64,000 nt of DNA from Pseudothauera rhizosphaerae (lineage in GTDB: Bacteria; Pseudomonadota; Gammaproteobacteria; Burkholderiales; Rhodocyclaceae). A program made the translations under genes and the position numbers. The first letter of the stretch is position 1; every line of letters starts with the position of its first letter. Shown in pieces: positions 24,501 to 34,188 of the stretch. Location: NCBI RefSeq assembly GCF_004801305.1, contig NZ_SSOD01000005.1, positions 186,001 to 250,000 on the forward strand. Reading direction: 5' to 3'. Below the pieces are notes generated by a model. The model worked only from the letters and a program-made list of their open reading frames with translations. It was not told the origin of the DNA and did not search any database.

Positions 24501-25355
24501 TCAGGCGAGCGGCAAAGGTTCGTCCGCGCCCGCTTCGCCGAGGAAGTCGCGCACCAGCCGGGTGAAGCGCGCCGCCTGCTCGATCTGCGTCCAGTGGCCG
24601 CAACGGCCGAACACGTGCAGTTGCGCGCGGGTCAGCAGGCCGGCCAGCGCAACCGAGCTCTGCAGCGGGATGACACGATCCTCCCGGCCGTGGATCAGCA
24701 GCGCTTCGTGCGGGATGCGGCGGATGTCCTCCTCCGCGCTGGAAAGCGCCTTGACCCAGCGCTGGCGCGGGGCCGGGAACATGGCCGCGAAGGCTTCCTG
24801 GAAGCCGGGCTGGATGCTGGCCTCGTAGCGCAGGCGGGCCAGGTCGTCGGTGACGAGGCTGCGGTCGAAAGCGAAGATGTCCAGCAGGCGCTTCATGTTC
24901 TCGGGCGAGGGCTCGTAGCCCCACACCGCCTCCAGCCCGTCGGTGATGGGGAAGTCCAGCCCGGCGCTGCCCATCAGCACGATGCGCCGCAGGCGCTGCG
25001 GATGGCGGATCGCCAGCTTCAGCGCGAGCGCGCCGCCGAAGGAATTGCCGACGATGTCGGCCTGGGGCAGATCGAGGGCGTCGAGCAGCCCGATGGCCTG
25101 GTCCACCCAGACGTCCACGTCGTAGCGCTGGCCCGGCGGCCGTTCGGTGAAGCCGAAGCCCACCATGTCGGGAATCAGCACCCGGCGTTCTTCGGCCAGC
25201 GGCTGCATGACGGTGCGCCAGTTCACGTAGCCGCTGACGCCCGGCCCGGAGCCGTGGATCATCAGCAGCGGGAAACCCTGGCCGAGGTCGTGGTAGTTGG
25301 TGCGCACGCCGTGGATGGCGATGCTGCGGCCCAGCTCGGGATTGTTCTGGTTCAT
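24501..25355 (-). CDS. Meta-cleavage product hydrolase (alpha/beta fold)
   Basis: A 284-residue hydrolase of the DmpD/TodF/BphD group. It has the oxyanion loop HGSGPGVSG (34-42), nucleophile S105 in GNSFGGALAL, an acid in HGREDRVIP and a His in GRCGHWTQIE. The SGPGVSG signature is characteristic of C-C hydrolases that act on 2-hydroxy-6-oxo-dienoates. It is the first gene of the extradiol dioxygenase operon, starting about 100 bases from the GntR operator, and is the natural partner of the type I dioxygenase. Confidence 0.88.
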   Translation of the reverse strand: MNQNNPELGRSIAIHGVRTNYHDLGQGFPLLMIHGSGPGVSGYVNWRTVMQPLAEERRVLIPDMVGFGFTERPPGQRYDVDVWVDQAIGLLDALDLPQADIVGNSFGGALALKLAIRHPQRLRRIVLMGSAGLDFPITDGLEAVWGYEPSPENMKRLLDIFAFDRSLVTDDLARLRYEASIQPGFQEAFAAMFPAPRQRWVKALSSAEEDIRRIPHEALLIHGREDRVIPLQSSVALAGLLTRAQLHVFGRCGHWTQIEQAARFTRLVRDFLGEAGADEPLPLA

Positions 25356-25444
25356 CCCTGTCTCTCCTGTGGGGGTTCTGCCTGTCTCGACTGAAATATC
25401 GAGATTTATATAAAAAGAAAAGTTTTAATTAGATTGTCTTCGAA

Positions 25445-25459
25445 TTGACACGCTGTCAA
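25445..25459. promoter_or_regulatory. Palindromic operator in the GntR / meta-cleavage divergent promoter
   Basis: TTGACA-CGC-TGTCAA is a perfect 6-bp dyad in an unusually AT-rich gap (25380-25460). The left arm itself is a consensus -35 hexamer. A TATGAT -10-like hexamer lies at 25475-25480 on the plus strand. Binding by the adjacent GntR regulator is inferred from position and from the usual short-dyad operators of this family. Confidence 0.6.
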
Positions 25460-25490
25460 CAAGTTGTGCGATGCTATGATTTCCTATCCC

Positions 25491-26246
25491 ATGACATTCC
25501 GTCCGACGATGCAGCCCGATCCCCGCCCCGTGGCCGGTCCCACGGACCTCGACGACGCCCCTTCCACCCTGATCGAGGCGGCCTACCGCCAGATCCGGCG
25601 CGACATCGTGCTGGGCGTCCATGCCCCCGGCGCGCGGCTGCGCGTCGAACATCTGAAGGCCCGTTACGGGGCGAGCTCCGGCACGCTGCGCGAGGCGCTC
25701 GCGCTGCTGGTGGCCGACGCGCTGGTGGTGGCCCAGGGGCAGCGCGGGTTCTCGGTCGCGCCCATGTCGCTGGCCGACCTGGAAGACCTGTCGTACGTGC
25801 GTTCCCTGGTCGAGGCGGAAGCCGCCAGCCAGAGCCTCGCCCGCGGCAACGACGAATGGGAGGCGCGCCTGGTCAGCGCCTTCCACAAGCTCTCGCTGAC
25901 CGAGGAAAGGCTGGCCGCGCGCACGTCCGAGGTGTACGAGGAATGGGAGCGGCGCAACTTCGAGTTCCACGAGGCGCTGGTCGGCGCCTGCGGCTCGCCG
26001 CGGCTGCTGGAAGCGCGCGCGCGGCTGCACCTGCAGGCCGAGCGTTACCGGCGGCTGTCGGCGCTCGACGGCCCCCGCCCCGGTGCGGTCCATGCCGAGC
26101 ACGAGCAGATTTTCAAGTTCGCGCTCGCCCGCAACGCGCCGGCGCTCGCCGAGGTGCTCCGGCGCCACGTGCGGCGCTCGCTGGACGTGATCCGCGACAG
26201 CGGCCTGCTCGGCGGCAAGCCGCTGATCGGCGGAAGGGCAGCCTGA
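25491..26246 (+). CDS. GntR family (FadR/FCD) regulator
   Basis: About 251 residues. A winged helix at about 20-85 (AAYRQIRRDIVLGVHAPGARLRVEHLKARYGASSGTLREAL) is followed by an all-helical FCD ligand domain with metal-type His/Asp positions (FEFHEALVGACGSPRL, HAEHEQIFKFAL). No clear ribosome site separates the candidate ATGs at 25476, 25491 and 25509. 25491 was chosen because the probable -10 overlaps 25476. It is divergent from the extradiol dioxygenase operon and probably represses it until a catabolic acid binds. Confidence 0.82.
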   Translation: MTFRPTMQPDPRPVAGPTDLDDAPSTLIEAAYRQIRRDIVLGVHAPGARLRVEHLKARYGASSGTLREALALLVADALVVAQGQRGFSVAPMSLADLEDLSYVRSLVEAEAASQSLARGNDEWEARLVSAFHKLSLTEERLAARTSEVYEEWERRNFEFHEALVGACGSPRLLEARARLHLQAERYRRLSALDGPRPGAVHAEHEQIFKFALARNAPALAEVLRRHVRRSLDVIRDSGLLGGKPLIGGRAA

Positions 26247-26255
26247 GCGCGGCGC

Positions 26256-26786
26256 TCAGCCGCGCTGCGCGCCAACCAGCACGAAGAATACGCGCGCCGG
26301 CTGCTCGCTGCGGTTGCGCCAGGCGTGGCGCGTGCCGATCTGCACGATGACGTCGCCCTGGCGCAGGCAGCGGGTCACGCCGCCGTCGAGTTCCAGCCAG
26401 ATTTCCCCCTCGACCACGACGCCGTAATCGATGGTGTCGGAGCGGTGGAAGCCCGGCGCGTCCGGCTCGAAGCACTCGGCCAGGCCCGGCAGGCGGCGGG
26501 CGATCTCGGCGCCGGCCGCCGCCGGATCGCCGCCCTGCCCGGCCGATGCCGGCGGAAACGTCACCAGCATGGCCACCGTGCCGCCCTGCGTGGGCACGAC
26601 GCTGGTCAGCGCGGCGGCGCTGTCGGCGGGGCCGGGTTCGATATGCGGCAGCGGCGCGGCTTCCCACGCGATGCCGACCTCGAAGCCGGGTGTGTGCTCG
26701 AAGGCGCCGCCCACGAGCGGGCCGTCGAGGACGATGCGGGACTGTCCGGCGCTGTCGTGGCCGGTGACGATACGGGTCGCGTTCAT
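26256..26786 (-). CDS. Cupin-domain protein
   Basis: A 176-residue protein with one C-terminal cupin (about residues 100-170: HRSDTIDYGVVVEGEIWLELDGG, LRQGDVIVQIGTRHAWRN). It keeps a metal-type His/Glu set but not a full canonical motif 1. It is the last gene of the Rieske/meta-pathway operon, with its ATG overlapping the dehydrogenase stop (ATGA). Homologous stand-alone cupins often occur in aromatic operons, but no reaction can be assigned. Confidence 0.75.
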   Translation of the reverse strand: MNATRIVTGHDSAGQSRIVLDGPLVGGAFEHTPGFEVGIAWEAAPLPHIEPGPADSAAALTSVVPTQGGTVAMLVTFPPASAGQGGDPAAAGAEIARRLPGLAECFEPDAPGFHRSDTIDYGVVVEGEIWLELDGGVTRCLRQGDVIVQIGTRHAWRNRSEQPARVFFVLVGAQRG

Positions 26787-27889
26787 CGGTGCAGGATGTG
26801 GAAGTTGGTGAATCCGTTGGCTTGGTTCTCGACCGCCTCCAGCGCCTCGTTGAGCTGCTCCAGCGGATAGGCGCGCGATTCCAGCACGCCCAGATCCACC
26901 AGCCCGGCGTCGATCAGCCTGGCCATCTCGTCGCCCTCGGACGGGGTGAACCACAGGGAGCCGATGTACTGCCACTGGGCGCACATGAAGGGGTGCGGGT
27001 CGATGGGAATCGGCCCGGCGACGCCGCCGATCTGCACGATGCGCCCGCCGCGGGCGACGCCCTGCATGGCATCCACCGACAGCTCGGCCGGCGCCTTGGC
27101 GCCCAGCGTGTCGAGCATCGCATCGACGCCGCCCGGCACCAGTTCGCGCACGCGCGCGGCGATGCCTTGTCCGTCCAGCCGCAGCGGCAACACGCGCTTG
27201 GGATCGAACGCCGCCAGCCGCGCCAGCAGGGCCGCGTCGCGCGCCACCACCACCACGCGGGCGGCGCCGAAGGCCAGTGCCAGCAGGGTCGCGCCCACGC
27301 CCAGGGTGCCGGTGGCGCCGAGGATCAGCGTGCTCTGCCCGGGGCGCAGCGCGCTCTTGCGGATGGCCGAGTAAGCCGTGCCGAGGTAGCCGAAGCGGGT
27401 CGCATGGGCGGCGCCGATGCTGTCCGGCAGGCGCACCAGATTGGTGGCCGGCGCGGTCATGTATTCGGCGTAGCCGGCGTAGGGGTACTGCTCGAACAGG
27501 GCCTGCGATCCCTTGCCGAAGCCGAAATACCCGGAAAAGGTGTAGTCCTCGCAGCGCGTGGGTTCGCCCTGCCTGCAGTAGCGGCACTCGCCGCAGGACA
27601 GGCCCGGGTTCGCGTACACCCGGTCGCCCGGCTTGAAGGACTTCACTGCCGAACCGACGGCCGCCACGGTGCCGGCCGCGTCCAGCCCGAAGATGGCCGG
27701 CAGCGCCGGCAGCGGCAGGAAGGGATACCAGGTGGGGAAATGCGTCACCACGTTGCGCAGGTTGGGAATCAACCCGCAGGCCTCGACCTTCACCAGCACG
27801 TCGTGCTCGCGCGGTTCGGGGATGGGCATCTCGTCGATGGAAAACTTGCCGCCTATCTCGTGCAGGCGGGCGGCTCTCATGCTTGTCAT
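26783..27889 (-). CDS. MDR alcohol dehydrogenase-like, structural zinc only
   Basis: A 368-residue medium-chain dehydrogenase. The structural zinc cysteines are present at C99, C102, C105 and C113 (SCGECRYC...TRC), and the NAD(P) motif is GATGTLGVG. The catalytic zinc site is incomplete: the usual GHE reads FGLD (67-70), although C38 remains. It may therefore be a reductase or a non-classical dehydrogenase. ATG at 27889 follows GGAGAGAG; the frame is open upstream but overlaps the aldolase region. It lies between the aldolase and cupin genes. Confidence 0.8.
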   Translation of the reverse strand: MTSMRAARLHEIGGKFSIDEMPIPEPREHDVLVKVEACGLIPNLRNVVTHFPTWYPFLPLPALPAIFGLDAAGTVAAVGSAVKSFKPGDRVYANPGLSCGECRYCRQGEPTRCEDYTFSGYFGFGKGSQALFEQYPYAGYAEYMTAPATNLVRLPDSIGAAHATRFGYLGTAYSAIRKSALRPGQSTLILGATGTLGVGATLLALAFGAARVVVVARDAALLARLAAFDPKRVLPLRLDGQGIAARVRELVPGGVDAMLDTLGAKAPAELSVDAMQGVARGGRIVQIGGVAGPIPIDPHPFMCAQWQYIGSLWFTPSEGDEMARLIDAGLVDLGVLESRAYPLEQLNEALEAVENQANGFTNFHILHR

Positions 27890-27918
27890 CGTCTCTCTCC
27901 TTTGGTGTTGTTGGGGGA

Positions 27919-28965
27919 TCATGCTCTGGCGGCCGTGGGCACCTTGCCCTGTGTGCGGGCGAGATTCAGGGCGGTGTCCTCGATCATGTCCTCCTGCCCG
28001 CCGACCATGCCGCGCCGGCCCATCTCCACGAGGATTTCCCGCGCCGGCACGCCGTACTTCTTCTCGGCCCGCTTGGCGAAGAGCAGGAAGGAGCCATAGA
28101 CACCCGCATAGCCCAGCGTCAGCGCATCGCGGTCGATGCGAATCGGGAAGTCCATGATGGGCACCACCAGATCTTCGGCCACGTCCTGGATCCTGAAGAC
28201 ATCCACACCCGTCTCGATCCCCATCAGCTCGCACACCGCGATCAGCACTTCCATGGGCGTGTTGCCCGCCCCGGCGCCCAGGCCGGCGGCTGCGGCGTCG
28301 ATACGGGTCGCACCGGCTTCGACCGCAGCGATGGAGTTGGCCACGCCCATCGCGAGGTTGTGGTGGCCGTGGAAGCCGAGTTCGGTTTCAGGCTTGAGCG
28401 CGTCGCGCACGGCACTGATGCGCGCCTTCACCGTATCGGGCAGCAGATGGCCGGCCGAGTCGGTCACGTAGATGCAGTTGGCGCCGTAGCCTTCCATCAG
28501 CTTGGCCTGCTGCACCAGGCCTTCGGGGCTGTTCATGTGGCTCATCATCAGAAAGCCGACGGTGTCCATGCCGAGCTTTCTGGCGAGGCCGATGTGCTGC
28601 TCGGACACGTCCGCTTCAGTGCAGTGGGTGGCGACGCGGATGGTTCTGACGCCTAGCTCGTGCGCCATCTTGAGGTGATCCACGGTGCCGATGCCCGGCA
28701 GCAGCAGCGCCGAGACTTTCGCGTGTTTCATCAGCGGGATCACCGCGCCCAGGTATTCCTCGTCGGTGTGGGCGGGAAAGCCGTAATTCACCGAGCTGCC
28801 GCCCAGGCCGTCGCCGTGGGTGACTTCGATGAGCGGGATGCCCGCGTCGTCCAGCCCCTGGGCGATGGTCTTCATCTGGTCCAGCGTCATCAGGTGGCGC
28901 TTGGGGTGCATGCCGTCGCGCAGGGTCATGTCGTGGACGGTGATCTGCTTGCCTTTCAGGTCCAT
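27919..28965 (-). CDS. mhpE: 4-hydroxy-2-oxovalerate aldolase
   Basis: A 348-residue DmpG/BphI/MhpE-type aldolase that splits 4-hydroxy-2-oxovalerate to pyruvate and acetaldehyde. It has R16 and D17 in TLRDGMH with catalytic H20, metal ligands H199 and H201 (GFHGHHN), and the DmpG communication domain at the C-terminus. It lies 10 bases downstream of its channelling partner, the acylating acetaldehyde dehydrogenase. This is the last carbon-splitting step of the meta pathway here. Confidence 0.95.
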   Translation of the reverse strand: MDLKGKQITVHDMTLRDGMHPKRHLMTLDQMKTIAQGLDDAGIPLIEVTHGDGLGGSSVNYGFPAHTDEEYLGAVIPLMKHAKVSALLLPGIGTVDHLKMAHELGVRTIRVATHCTEADVSEQHIGLARKLGMDTVGFLMMSHMNSPEGLVQQAKLMEGYGANCIYVTDSAGHLLPDTVKARISAVRDALKPETELGFHGHHNLAMGVANSIAAVEAGATRIDAAAAGLGAGAGNTPMEVLIAVCELMGIETGVDVFRIQDVAEDLVVPIMDFPIRIDRDALTLGYAGVYGSFLLFAKRAEKKYGVPAREILVEMGRRGMVGGQEDMIEDTALNLARTQGKVPTAARA

Positions 28966-28975
28966 GGGAGTTCCT

Positions 28976-29902
28976 TTACGCGGTGGCAGTGGTATCGAGG
29001 GAAAGACGGCCAGCGAGGATTTCCTCGGCGAACATCTCGGCGGTGCGGGCGGCGGCGGCGGTCATGATGTCGAGGTTGCCGGCGTACTTGGGGAGGTAGT
29101 CGCCCAGGCCTTCGACCTCCAGATAGATGGAGACGCGATGGCCGCGCGGTGTCGTATCAAACACCGGGCCATTGACGAGCTTGTAGCCGGGCACGTACTT
29201 CTGCACTTCGCGGATCATGGCGTGGATGGACTCGGTGATCGCGGCCTGATCCGGTTCGGTCTCGGTGAGGCAATGCACGGTGTCGCGCATGATCAAGGGC
29301 GGCTCGGCGGGGTTGAGGATGATGATGGCCTTGCCGACCTTGGCGCCGCCGACCTGCTGCACCGCGCTCGCGGTGGTGCGGGTGAATTCGTCGATGTTCT
29401 TGCGGGTGCCGGGGCCGGCGGACTTCGAGGACACGGTGGCGACGATTTCGCCGTAGGCGACCGGTTGTACGCGGGAGACCGCCGCGACCATGGGGATCGT
29501 GGCCTGGCCGCCGCAGGTGACCATGTTGACGTTCATCTCGCCGCGACCGACGTGATCCTTCAGATTGACCGGCGGCACGCAGTAGGGGCCGATGGCCGCG
29601 GGCGTGAGGTCGATCATCAGCACGCCCAGTTCGTTGAGCTTGCGGCTGTTCTCGGCATGGACGTAGGCGCTGGTCGCGTCGAAGGCGATCTGGATGCCGT
29701 CGGCTGCGACGTGCGGCAGCAGGCCATCGACGCCTTCGGCGGTGGTCTTGAGGCCCAGTTCGCGGGCGCGGGCGAGACCTTCGGAAGTCGGATCGATCCC
29801 GACCATCCACACCGGTTCCAGCACCGGACTCCTCTTCAGCTTGTACAGCAGATCGGTGCCGATGTTGCCCGGGCCGATCAAGGCGCACTTGATCTTGCTC
29901 AT
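28976..29902 (-). CDS. mhpF: Acetaldehyde dehydrogenase (acylating)
   Basis: A 308-residue DmpF/BphJ/MhpF enzyme that oxidises acetaldehyde to acetyl-CoA with NAD and CoA. It has the Rossmann motif IGPGNIG (9-15), catalytic C130 in [11 protein letters not shown], and a C-terminal domain with HMP-type [12 protein letters not shown]. It forms a complex with the aldolase encoded just downstream, which channels acetaldehyde in known systems. The start ATG follows an AGGAGA site. Confidence 0.95.
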   Translation of the reverse strand: MSKIKCALIGPGNIGTDLLYKLKRSPVLEPVWMVGIDPTSEGLARARELGLKTTAEGVDGLLPHVAADGIQIAFDATSAYVHAENSRKLNELGVLMIDLTPAAIGPYCVPPVNLKDHVGRGEMNVNMVTCGGQATIPMVAAVSRVQPVAYGEIVATVSSKSAGPGTRKNIDEFTRTTASAVQQVGGAKVGKAIIILNPAEPPLIMRDTVHCLTETEPDQAAITESIHAMIREVQKYVPGYKLVNGPVFDTTPRGHRVSIYLEVEGLGDYLPKYAGNLDIMTAAAARTAEMFAEEILAGRLSLDTTATA

Positions 29903-29933
29903 TCGTTCTCTCCTTGGGGAATACCGTTCTTTT

Positions 29934-30728
29934 TCAGGCGAAGCTCGCCTCGACGTGGCCGAGGCCTTCGATATCGACGGCGAAGTTCTGGGGCCGTGCG
30001 GGGTCCACGGCGACCATGGGGCCGAGCGCGCCGGTCAGCACGATGTCGCCGGCCTGCAGCGGCCGGCCGACGCGGACCAGCATGTCCGCCAGCCAGATCG
30101 CGGCGTTGAGCGGGTTGCCCAGGCAGGCGCGGGCGTTGCCTTCGGACACCACGCGCTCGCCTTCCACCATGCGCATGCCGCATCGCGCCATGTCGAAGGC
30201 GCCGGGCTTGACCGGGTTGCCGCCGAGCACGAACAGGCCCGAAGAGGCGTTGTCGGCGATGGTGTCGAACAGCCCGATGCGCCAGTCGGCGATGCGGCTG
30301 TCCACGATCTCGACCGCCGGCAGGCAGAACCCCACCGCCCGCAGCACGTCGGCGTAGGTGTGGCGCTCGAATTCCAGCGCGCGGCCGAGCACGAAGGCGA
30401 TTTCCGCCTCGACCTTGGGCTGGATCAGCCGGCCGCGGGCGACCGGTTCGGCGTCGCCCACCGCCATGTCGGCGAACAGCATGCCGAAATCGGGCTGGTC
30501 GACGCCGAGTTGGCGCTGCACCGCCGGCGAGGTGAGGCCGATCTTGCGCCCCACCAGCCGGCGGCCGGCCGCCAGCGCGCGGCGGGTGTTGTGCGCCTGG
30601 ATGGCGTAGGCGCGCTCCATGGATGGGTCGGCGACGCCCTCGCGCAGGGGTGCGATGGGTTGTCCGTGGGCGATTGCCGCGTGCAGGCTGTCGGCCGCCG
30701 CGACGATGTCGGGGGATGTGTCGCTCAT
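29934..30728 (-). CDS. mhpD: 2-oxopent-4-enoate hydratase
   Basis: A 264-residue DmpE/BphH/MhpD hydratase that converts 2-hydroxypenta-2,4-dienoate to 4-hydroxy-2-oxovalerate. It shows [21 protein letters not shown] (about 53-73), the metal-binding [10 protein letters not shown] and AVEIVDSRI segments, and [11 protein letters not shown] near the C-terminus. The frame continues upstream, but ATG at 30728 fits the family start. It lies between the ring-cleavage dioxygenase and the acetaldehyde dehydrogenase. Confidence 0.93.
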   Translation of the reverse strand: MSDTSPDIVAAADSLHAAIAHGQPIAPLREGVADPSMERAYAIQAHNTRRALAAGRRLVGRKIGLTSPAVQRQLGVDQPDFGMLFADMAVGDAEPVARGRLIQPKVEAEIAFVLGRALEFERHTYADVLRAVGFCLPAVEIVDSRIADWRIGLFDTIADNASSGLFVLGGNPVKPGAFDMARCGMRMVEGERVVSEGNARACLGNPLNAAIWLADMLVRVGRPLQAGDIVLTGALGPMVAVDPARPQNFAVDIEGLGHVEASFA

Positions 30729-30750
30729 TCGGGAATCCTTTCTGTGCGGA

Positions 30751-31707
30751 TCAGTGGGTGGCACGGCCGTAGCCGGAGATGGCACCGAAGCCGGCCAGCC
30801 ATTCGGGGATGGGGCGGTAGTAGCGTTCGCTCGCGTCCCACCGGGCGCCGCTGGCCGCGTCCATGGCTGCCGTTGCCGCCACCCAGGTTCTGAGTTCGTG
30901 GGCGGAGGCGCCGGCGGCTTCGGTCACGGCCTCGTTGCGCTGGGCGTCGATGGCGGACCAGTCGCGCGCGCACAGGTCGCGGATCAGCGCGCGATCCCAT
31001 GCCGGGGCGAGGGGATGCAGTTCGCTTTCTCCTGCGGCGAAGGCGCGCGCGGCGGCGACGGTGCGCTGCTGGCGGGCGTCGCGCGCTTCCGGCGTGGGGT
31101 TGCGGCCGGCGACGATGCGCTCGATCACCTCCGGGTCGGTGGCCGTGGCGATGCGCGGAATCGGCGGGTTGTGGGACATGCCGCCGGAGGCGACGAAGAG
31201 CGCGCGCTGTCCGCGTCCGCGGGCAAAGTCGCCGATGGCCGCGCCCAACTGGCGGGCACGGCGGAAACTCGCCAGCGGCGGCGCCACCGCGTTCATCATG
31301 ATGGGCACGACCGGGTAGCGCGTCAGCCCGCCCAGCACTTCCTGCAGGGTCTGGGCAAAGCCGTGGTCCACCTGCATGCGGTAGGAAAAGGCGATGTCGA
31401 TGTCACGGGCGATGACCGCCTCGGCGCAGGCTTCGGCGATGTCCCGCGGCACCGACAGAGGGCCGGCGGGCGTGGTGTAGTCGCCCACCGAGGTGGCGGC
31501 CATGCCGATGCAGAACGGGGGCATGAGGTCGAGGAAGAAGCCGTTGTAGTGGTCGGGCGCGAAGAGGTAAATCACTTGCGGGTCGAAGCGTTCGACCTCT
31601 TCGGCCACCGCCTCGACCAGCGCCGCGACTTCTGCGACCACCTCTGCGGGCGGATCGAAGTAGCCCTTGATGGGCGTGTGCGACATGCACTGCAGCATGG
31701 TGCTCAT
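30751..31707 (-). CDS. mhpB: LigB-type extradiol dioxygenase (2,3-dihydroxyphenylpropionate 1,2-dioxygenase type)
   Basis: A 318-residue type III extradiol dioxygenase close to MhpB. It has H10 (CMSHTPIKG) and H53 (APDHYNGFF) of the Fe(II) site, with H115 (DHGFAQ) and H179 (GGMSHNP) at the positions known to act in acid-base catalysis in MhpB. It cleaves catechols bearing a propionate or acrylate side chain in the characterised family. ATG at 31707 follows CGGAGGAG; the longer open frame upstream is not used. It is unrelated in fold to the type I dioxygenase at 23126. Confidence 0.93.
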   Translation of the reverse strand: MSTMLQCMSHTPIKGYFDPPAEVVAEVAALVEAVAEEVERFDPQVIYLFAPDHYNGFFLDLMPPFCIGMAATSVGDYTTPAGPLSVPRDIAEACAEAVIARDIDIAFSYRMQVDHGFAQTLQEVLGGLTRYPVVPIMMNAVAPPLASFRRARQLGAAIGDFARGRGQRALFVASGGMSHNPPIPRIATATDPEVIERIVAGRNPTPEARDARQQRTVAAARAFAAGESELHPLAPAWDRALIRDLCARDWSAIDAQRNEAVTEAAGASAHELRTWVAATAAMDAASGARWDASERYYRPIPEWLAGFGAISGYGRATH

Positions 31708-31730
31708 CTCGTGTCTCCTCCGGATGGCAC

Positions 31731-32627
31731 TCAGTTGCCGATGCGCACGGCTTCGGGGACGTTGCCGCCGAGCAGGAAGGCCAGGTGGATGCGGTTGAAC
31801 ACCTGCGGGTCCTCGAATTGCGGCCAGTGTCCGCAGCCTTCCATCACCGTGAACAGCGCGCCGGGGATCATGGAAGCCATGCGGCGGCCTTCGTCCACGT
31901 TGGCGGTGGGATCGTCGGAGGTCCACAGCACCAGCGTCGGCGCCTGGATGCGGCCGTAGTCCTCGGCGCGCAGGATGTTGCGCTGACGCACGTCCATTTC
32001 CTGCAGGATCATGTTGTGCTTCATCGCGCCGGCCATGCCGGGGCGCGCGTAGATGGCCTGGCGGGTGGCGACCAGATCGTCGTAGGCCTTGGACTTGTCG
32101 GCCATCAGCCATTCCACGCGGGCCTTGATGAAGGCCCAGCTCGGGTCGGTGGCCGCCTGCAGCGACAGGGTCTTGAGGCGCGCCATCACCACCGGGTCGG
32201 CCTGCGAACCGCCGGCGGTGTTGAGCACCAGGCGTTCGACCCGGTCCGGATGGTCGATGGCCATGCGCGCCGCGACCCAGCCGCCCAGGGATTCGCCGGA
32301 GAAGCTGGCGCGCTCGATCTTCTGCGCGTCCATGAAGCGCAGGATGTGGTCGATGTAGGCCGGGATTTCGAGGTCGCGGGTGGCGAGGTCGGACCAGCCG
32401 TGGCCGATCATGTCGATGGCCCAGGTGGAGAAGTGGCGGCCGTGGGACTTGAGGTTGCGCACATAGGCCTCGGCATGGCCGCCGACGCCGTGCAGCAGGA
32501 TCAGTGCCGGCTGCGAGGTCTGGCCGCAGTGCAGGTAGCGCGTGGCGATGCCGCCCGCGTCCACCCAGCCCTGGCTGAAACTGGTCTGTCTGAGCTCGGC
32601 CCAGATGCTTTGATAGGTGCTTTCCAA
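31731..32627 (-). CDS. mhpC: Ring-fission product hydrolase (MhpC type)
   Basis: A 298-residue alpha/beta hydrolase with an oxyanion loop [12 protein letters not shown], nucleophile S113 ([11 protein letters not shown]), an acid in [10 protein letters not shown] and a His in EGCGHWPQ. MhpC-like C-C hydrolases split 2-hydroxy-6-ketonona-2,4-dienedioate to 2-hydroxypentadienoate and succinate. The start is TTG at 32627 with GGAG nine bases upstream; no in-frame ATG is near. It is directly upstream of mhpB. Confidence 0.85.
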   Translation of the reverse strand: MESTYQSIWAELRQTSFSQGWVDAGGIATRYLHCGQTSQPALILLHGVGGHAEAYVRNLKSHGRHFSTWAIDMIGHGWSDLATRDLEIPAYIDHILRFMDAQKIERASFSGESLGGWVAARMAIDHPDRVERLVLNTAGGSQADPVVMARLKTLSLQAATDPSWAFIKARVEWLMADKSKAYDDLVATRQAIYARPGMAGAMKHNMILQEMDVRQRNILRAEDYGRIQAPTLVLWTSDDPTANVDEGRRMASMIPGALFTVMEGCGHWPQFEDPQVFNRIHLAFLLGGNVPEAVRIGN

Positions 32628-32716
32628 GATTGGGGCTCCGTGGGGATGGGGCCGTGCAGCGCCTGCCGAACGATTGGCATGGCGAGGCCAGCCCGCCGTC
32701 GAGGATGGTTTTATTC

Positions 32717-32737
32717 CTCCCCCTTGAAGGGGAGGGA
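32717..32737. repeat. Single REP-like palindrome
   Basis: CCTCCCCCTTGAAGGGGAGG is one terminal unit of the composite elements at 16147 and 19323. It sits in the 121-base gap between the Rieske oxygenase and mhpC genes. Confidence 0.7.
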
Positions 32738-32748
32738 GCGCGTCCGCC

Positions 32749-34089
32749 TCAGTCCTCGATCTGATCGACGAAGTAGCGCGGCGGCTTGCCTTCCGCGGTT
32801 TCCTTGAAGCGGATGGAGTGGTTCTTGGTCGAACCGGCCACGCCCTTGCCCGGCTTGGCGATGCCCCGGTTCCAGCGCGAAGCCATCTTGCGCCAGGTGA
32901 TGGGCGAGATGTCCGTGGCCACGAGTTGTTCGTCGTCCCAGCCGGTGCCGTCGGCGTAGAAGTTCTGCATCGCCTCGCGGGCGTACAGGTCGCAGTCGTT
33001 GAAGCCGTGCAGGCACAGAGGCTTGTAGACGCGCTCGAACTTGTAGTCGAAGTCCTTGCGGTCCTTTTCGGTCGGGCACACCTTCACCAGCACTTCCCAG
33101 TATTCATGGGTGTCGTCGGTGATGGGCACGTACCATTCGTACTGCACCACATGCTCGGTGGGCCAGTTTTCCACCATCAGCACGCCCGGCAGCACCACCG
33201 AGGTGCGGTAGAAGCGGCCCTTGATGCCTTCCACCTTCAGGCCCAGTTCCTCGTTTTCCAGCACCGGCGCCCACTTGTCGGTGAAGAGCCACTGCATCAG
33301 GCCCTTGGGGCCGTTCTCGTCCTCGACCACGGCGATGCAGTCGTCGGACGTGGGCAGGATGCCCAGCGGCAGCACCCAGTCCATGGCGTGGACGATGGTG
33401 TTGTCCTTGTGCACCAGGATGTGGGCGTTGTCGAAGCCGTTCTCGCAGGCGATGCGCCAGTTGCCGAAGCCGGTGCGGTGCATGCCGTGGGCCACGGCGT
33501 TCTCGTCGAGCACGCTGGGGGCGGACGGCCACAGGGGGTGCGGGAAGCGTTCGCTGTTCTCGGGGAAGCGGAAGGGCAGATCGTGGGCGAGCGGCGGCAC
33601 GTCCTCTTCGGGGAAGTCGTCCTCGCGCACGAACACGAACACCATGCCGGCGACTTCCTCGGTGGGGTAGGTGGTGATGCCGGTGGTGCCCACCAGCTTG
33701 TCGTCGGGGTTGGCGACGATGGTGGAGAGCTTGCCGTCCTTCAGGTCGAAGGTGAAGCCGTGGTACCAGCAGGAGATCGTCTTCTTGTTGAAGCACATGG
33801 GCTTCTCGGACAGGCGCACGCCCCGGTGCAGGCACTGGTCCTTGAGCGCGAACACCTTGCCGTCGACGCGGCGCAGCACGATGGGGATGCCACAGATCTG
33901 GATGCCCTTGACCTCGTCCTCGGCGAGTTCCTTGCTGAACACGGCCGGGTACCAGTGGTTGATGAAGCCCCACGCCGCGTCCTTGTACGGCTGGTACTGG
34001 CTCTGGGTCTTGGCGTTGTTGGTGCGCGCGTCGCTGATGCCGTGGCCCTTGGCGACGGTGCGGCGGCGGATGATGGTTTCGTCTGCCAT
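32749..34089 (-). CDS. Rieske oxygenase, terminal component (OxoO/CarAa-like)
   Basis: A 446-residue non-haem iron oxygenase. The Rieske cluster is C86-x-H88 and C107-x2-H110 (CLHRG, CWYHGF). Mononuclear iron ligands are H223 and H227 (NAHILVHKD) and probably D367 (GFNDCDLYAREAM). The bridging acid is D220 (ENGFD). There is no small beta subunit gene, as in homotrimeric oxygenases such as carbazole 1,9a-dioxygenase CarAa and 2-oxoquinoline 8-monooxygenase OxoO, whose length it matches. With the following MhpC/B/D/F/E genes it would feed a side-chain catechol into meta cleavage. Substrate assignment is inference. Confidence 0.88.
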   Translation of the reverse strand: MADETIIRRRTVAKGHGISDARTNNAKTQSQYQPYKDAAWGFINHWYPAVFSKELAEDEVKGIQICGIPIVLRRVDGKVFALKDQCLHRGVRLSEKPMCFNKKTISCWYHGFTFDLKDGKLSTIVANPDDKLVGTTGITTYPTEEVAGMVFVFVREDDFPEEDVPPLAHDLPFRFPENSERFPHPLWPSAPSVLDENAVAHGMHRTGFGNWRIACENGFDNAHILVHKDNTIVHAMDWVLPLGILPTSDDCIAVVEDENGPKGLMQWLFTDKWAPVLENEELGLKVEGIKGRFYRTSVVLPGVLMVENWPTEHVVQYEWYVPITDDTHEYWEVLVKVCPTEKDRKDFDYKFERVYKPLCLHGFNDCDLYAREAMQNFYADGTGWDDEQLVATDISPITWRKMASRWNRGIAKPGKGVAGSTKNHSIRFKETAEGKPPRYFVDQIED

Positions 34090-34188
34090 CGGTATTTCTC
34101 CTTGATGAATTGAGGGGCTTCCCGGCCCCGTCCATGTCCTGGTTCCGTTCCCGGCGCACACCGGGGCGCGTCGGGTTCTTACGGTGTG

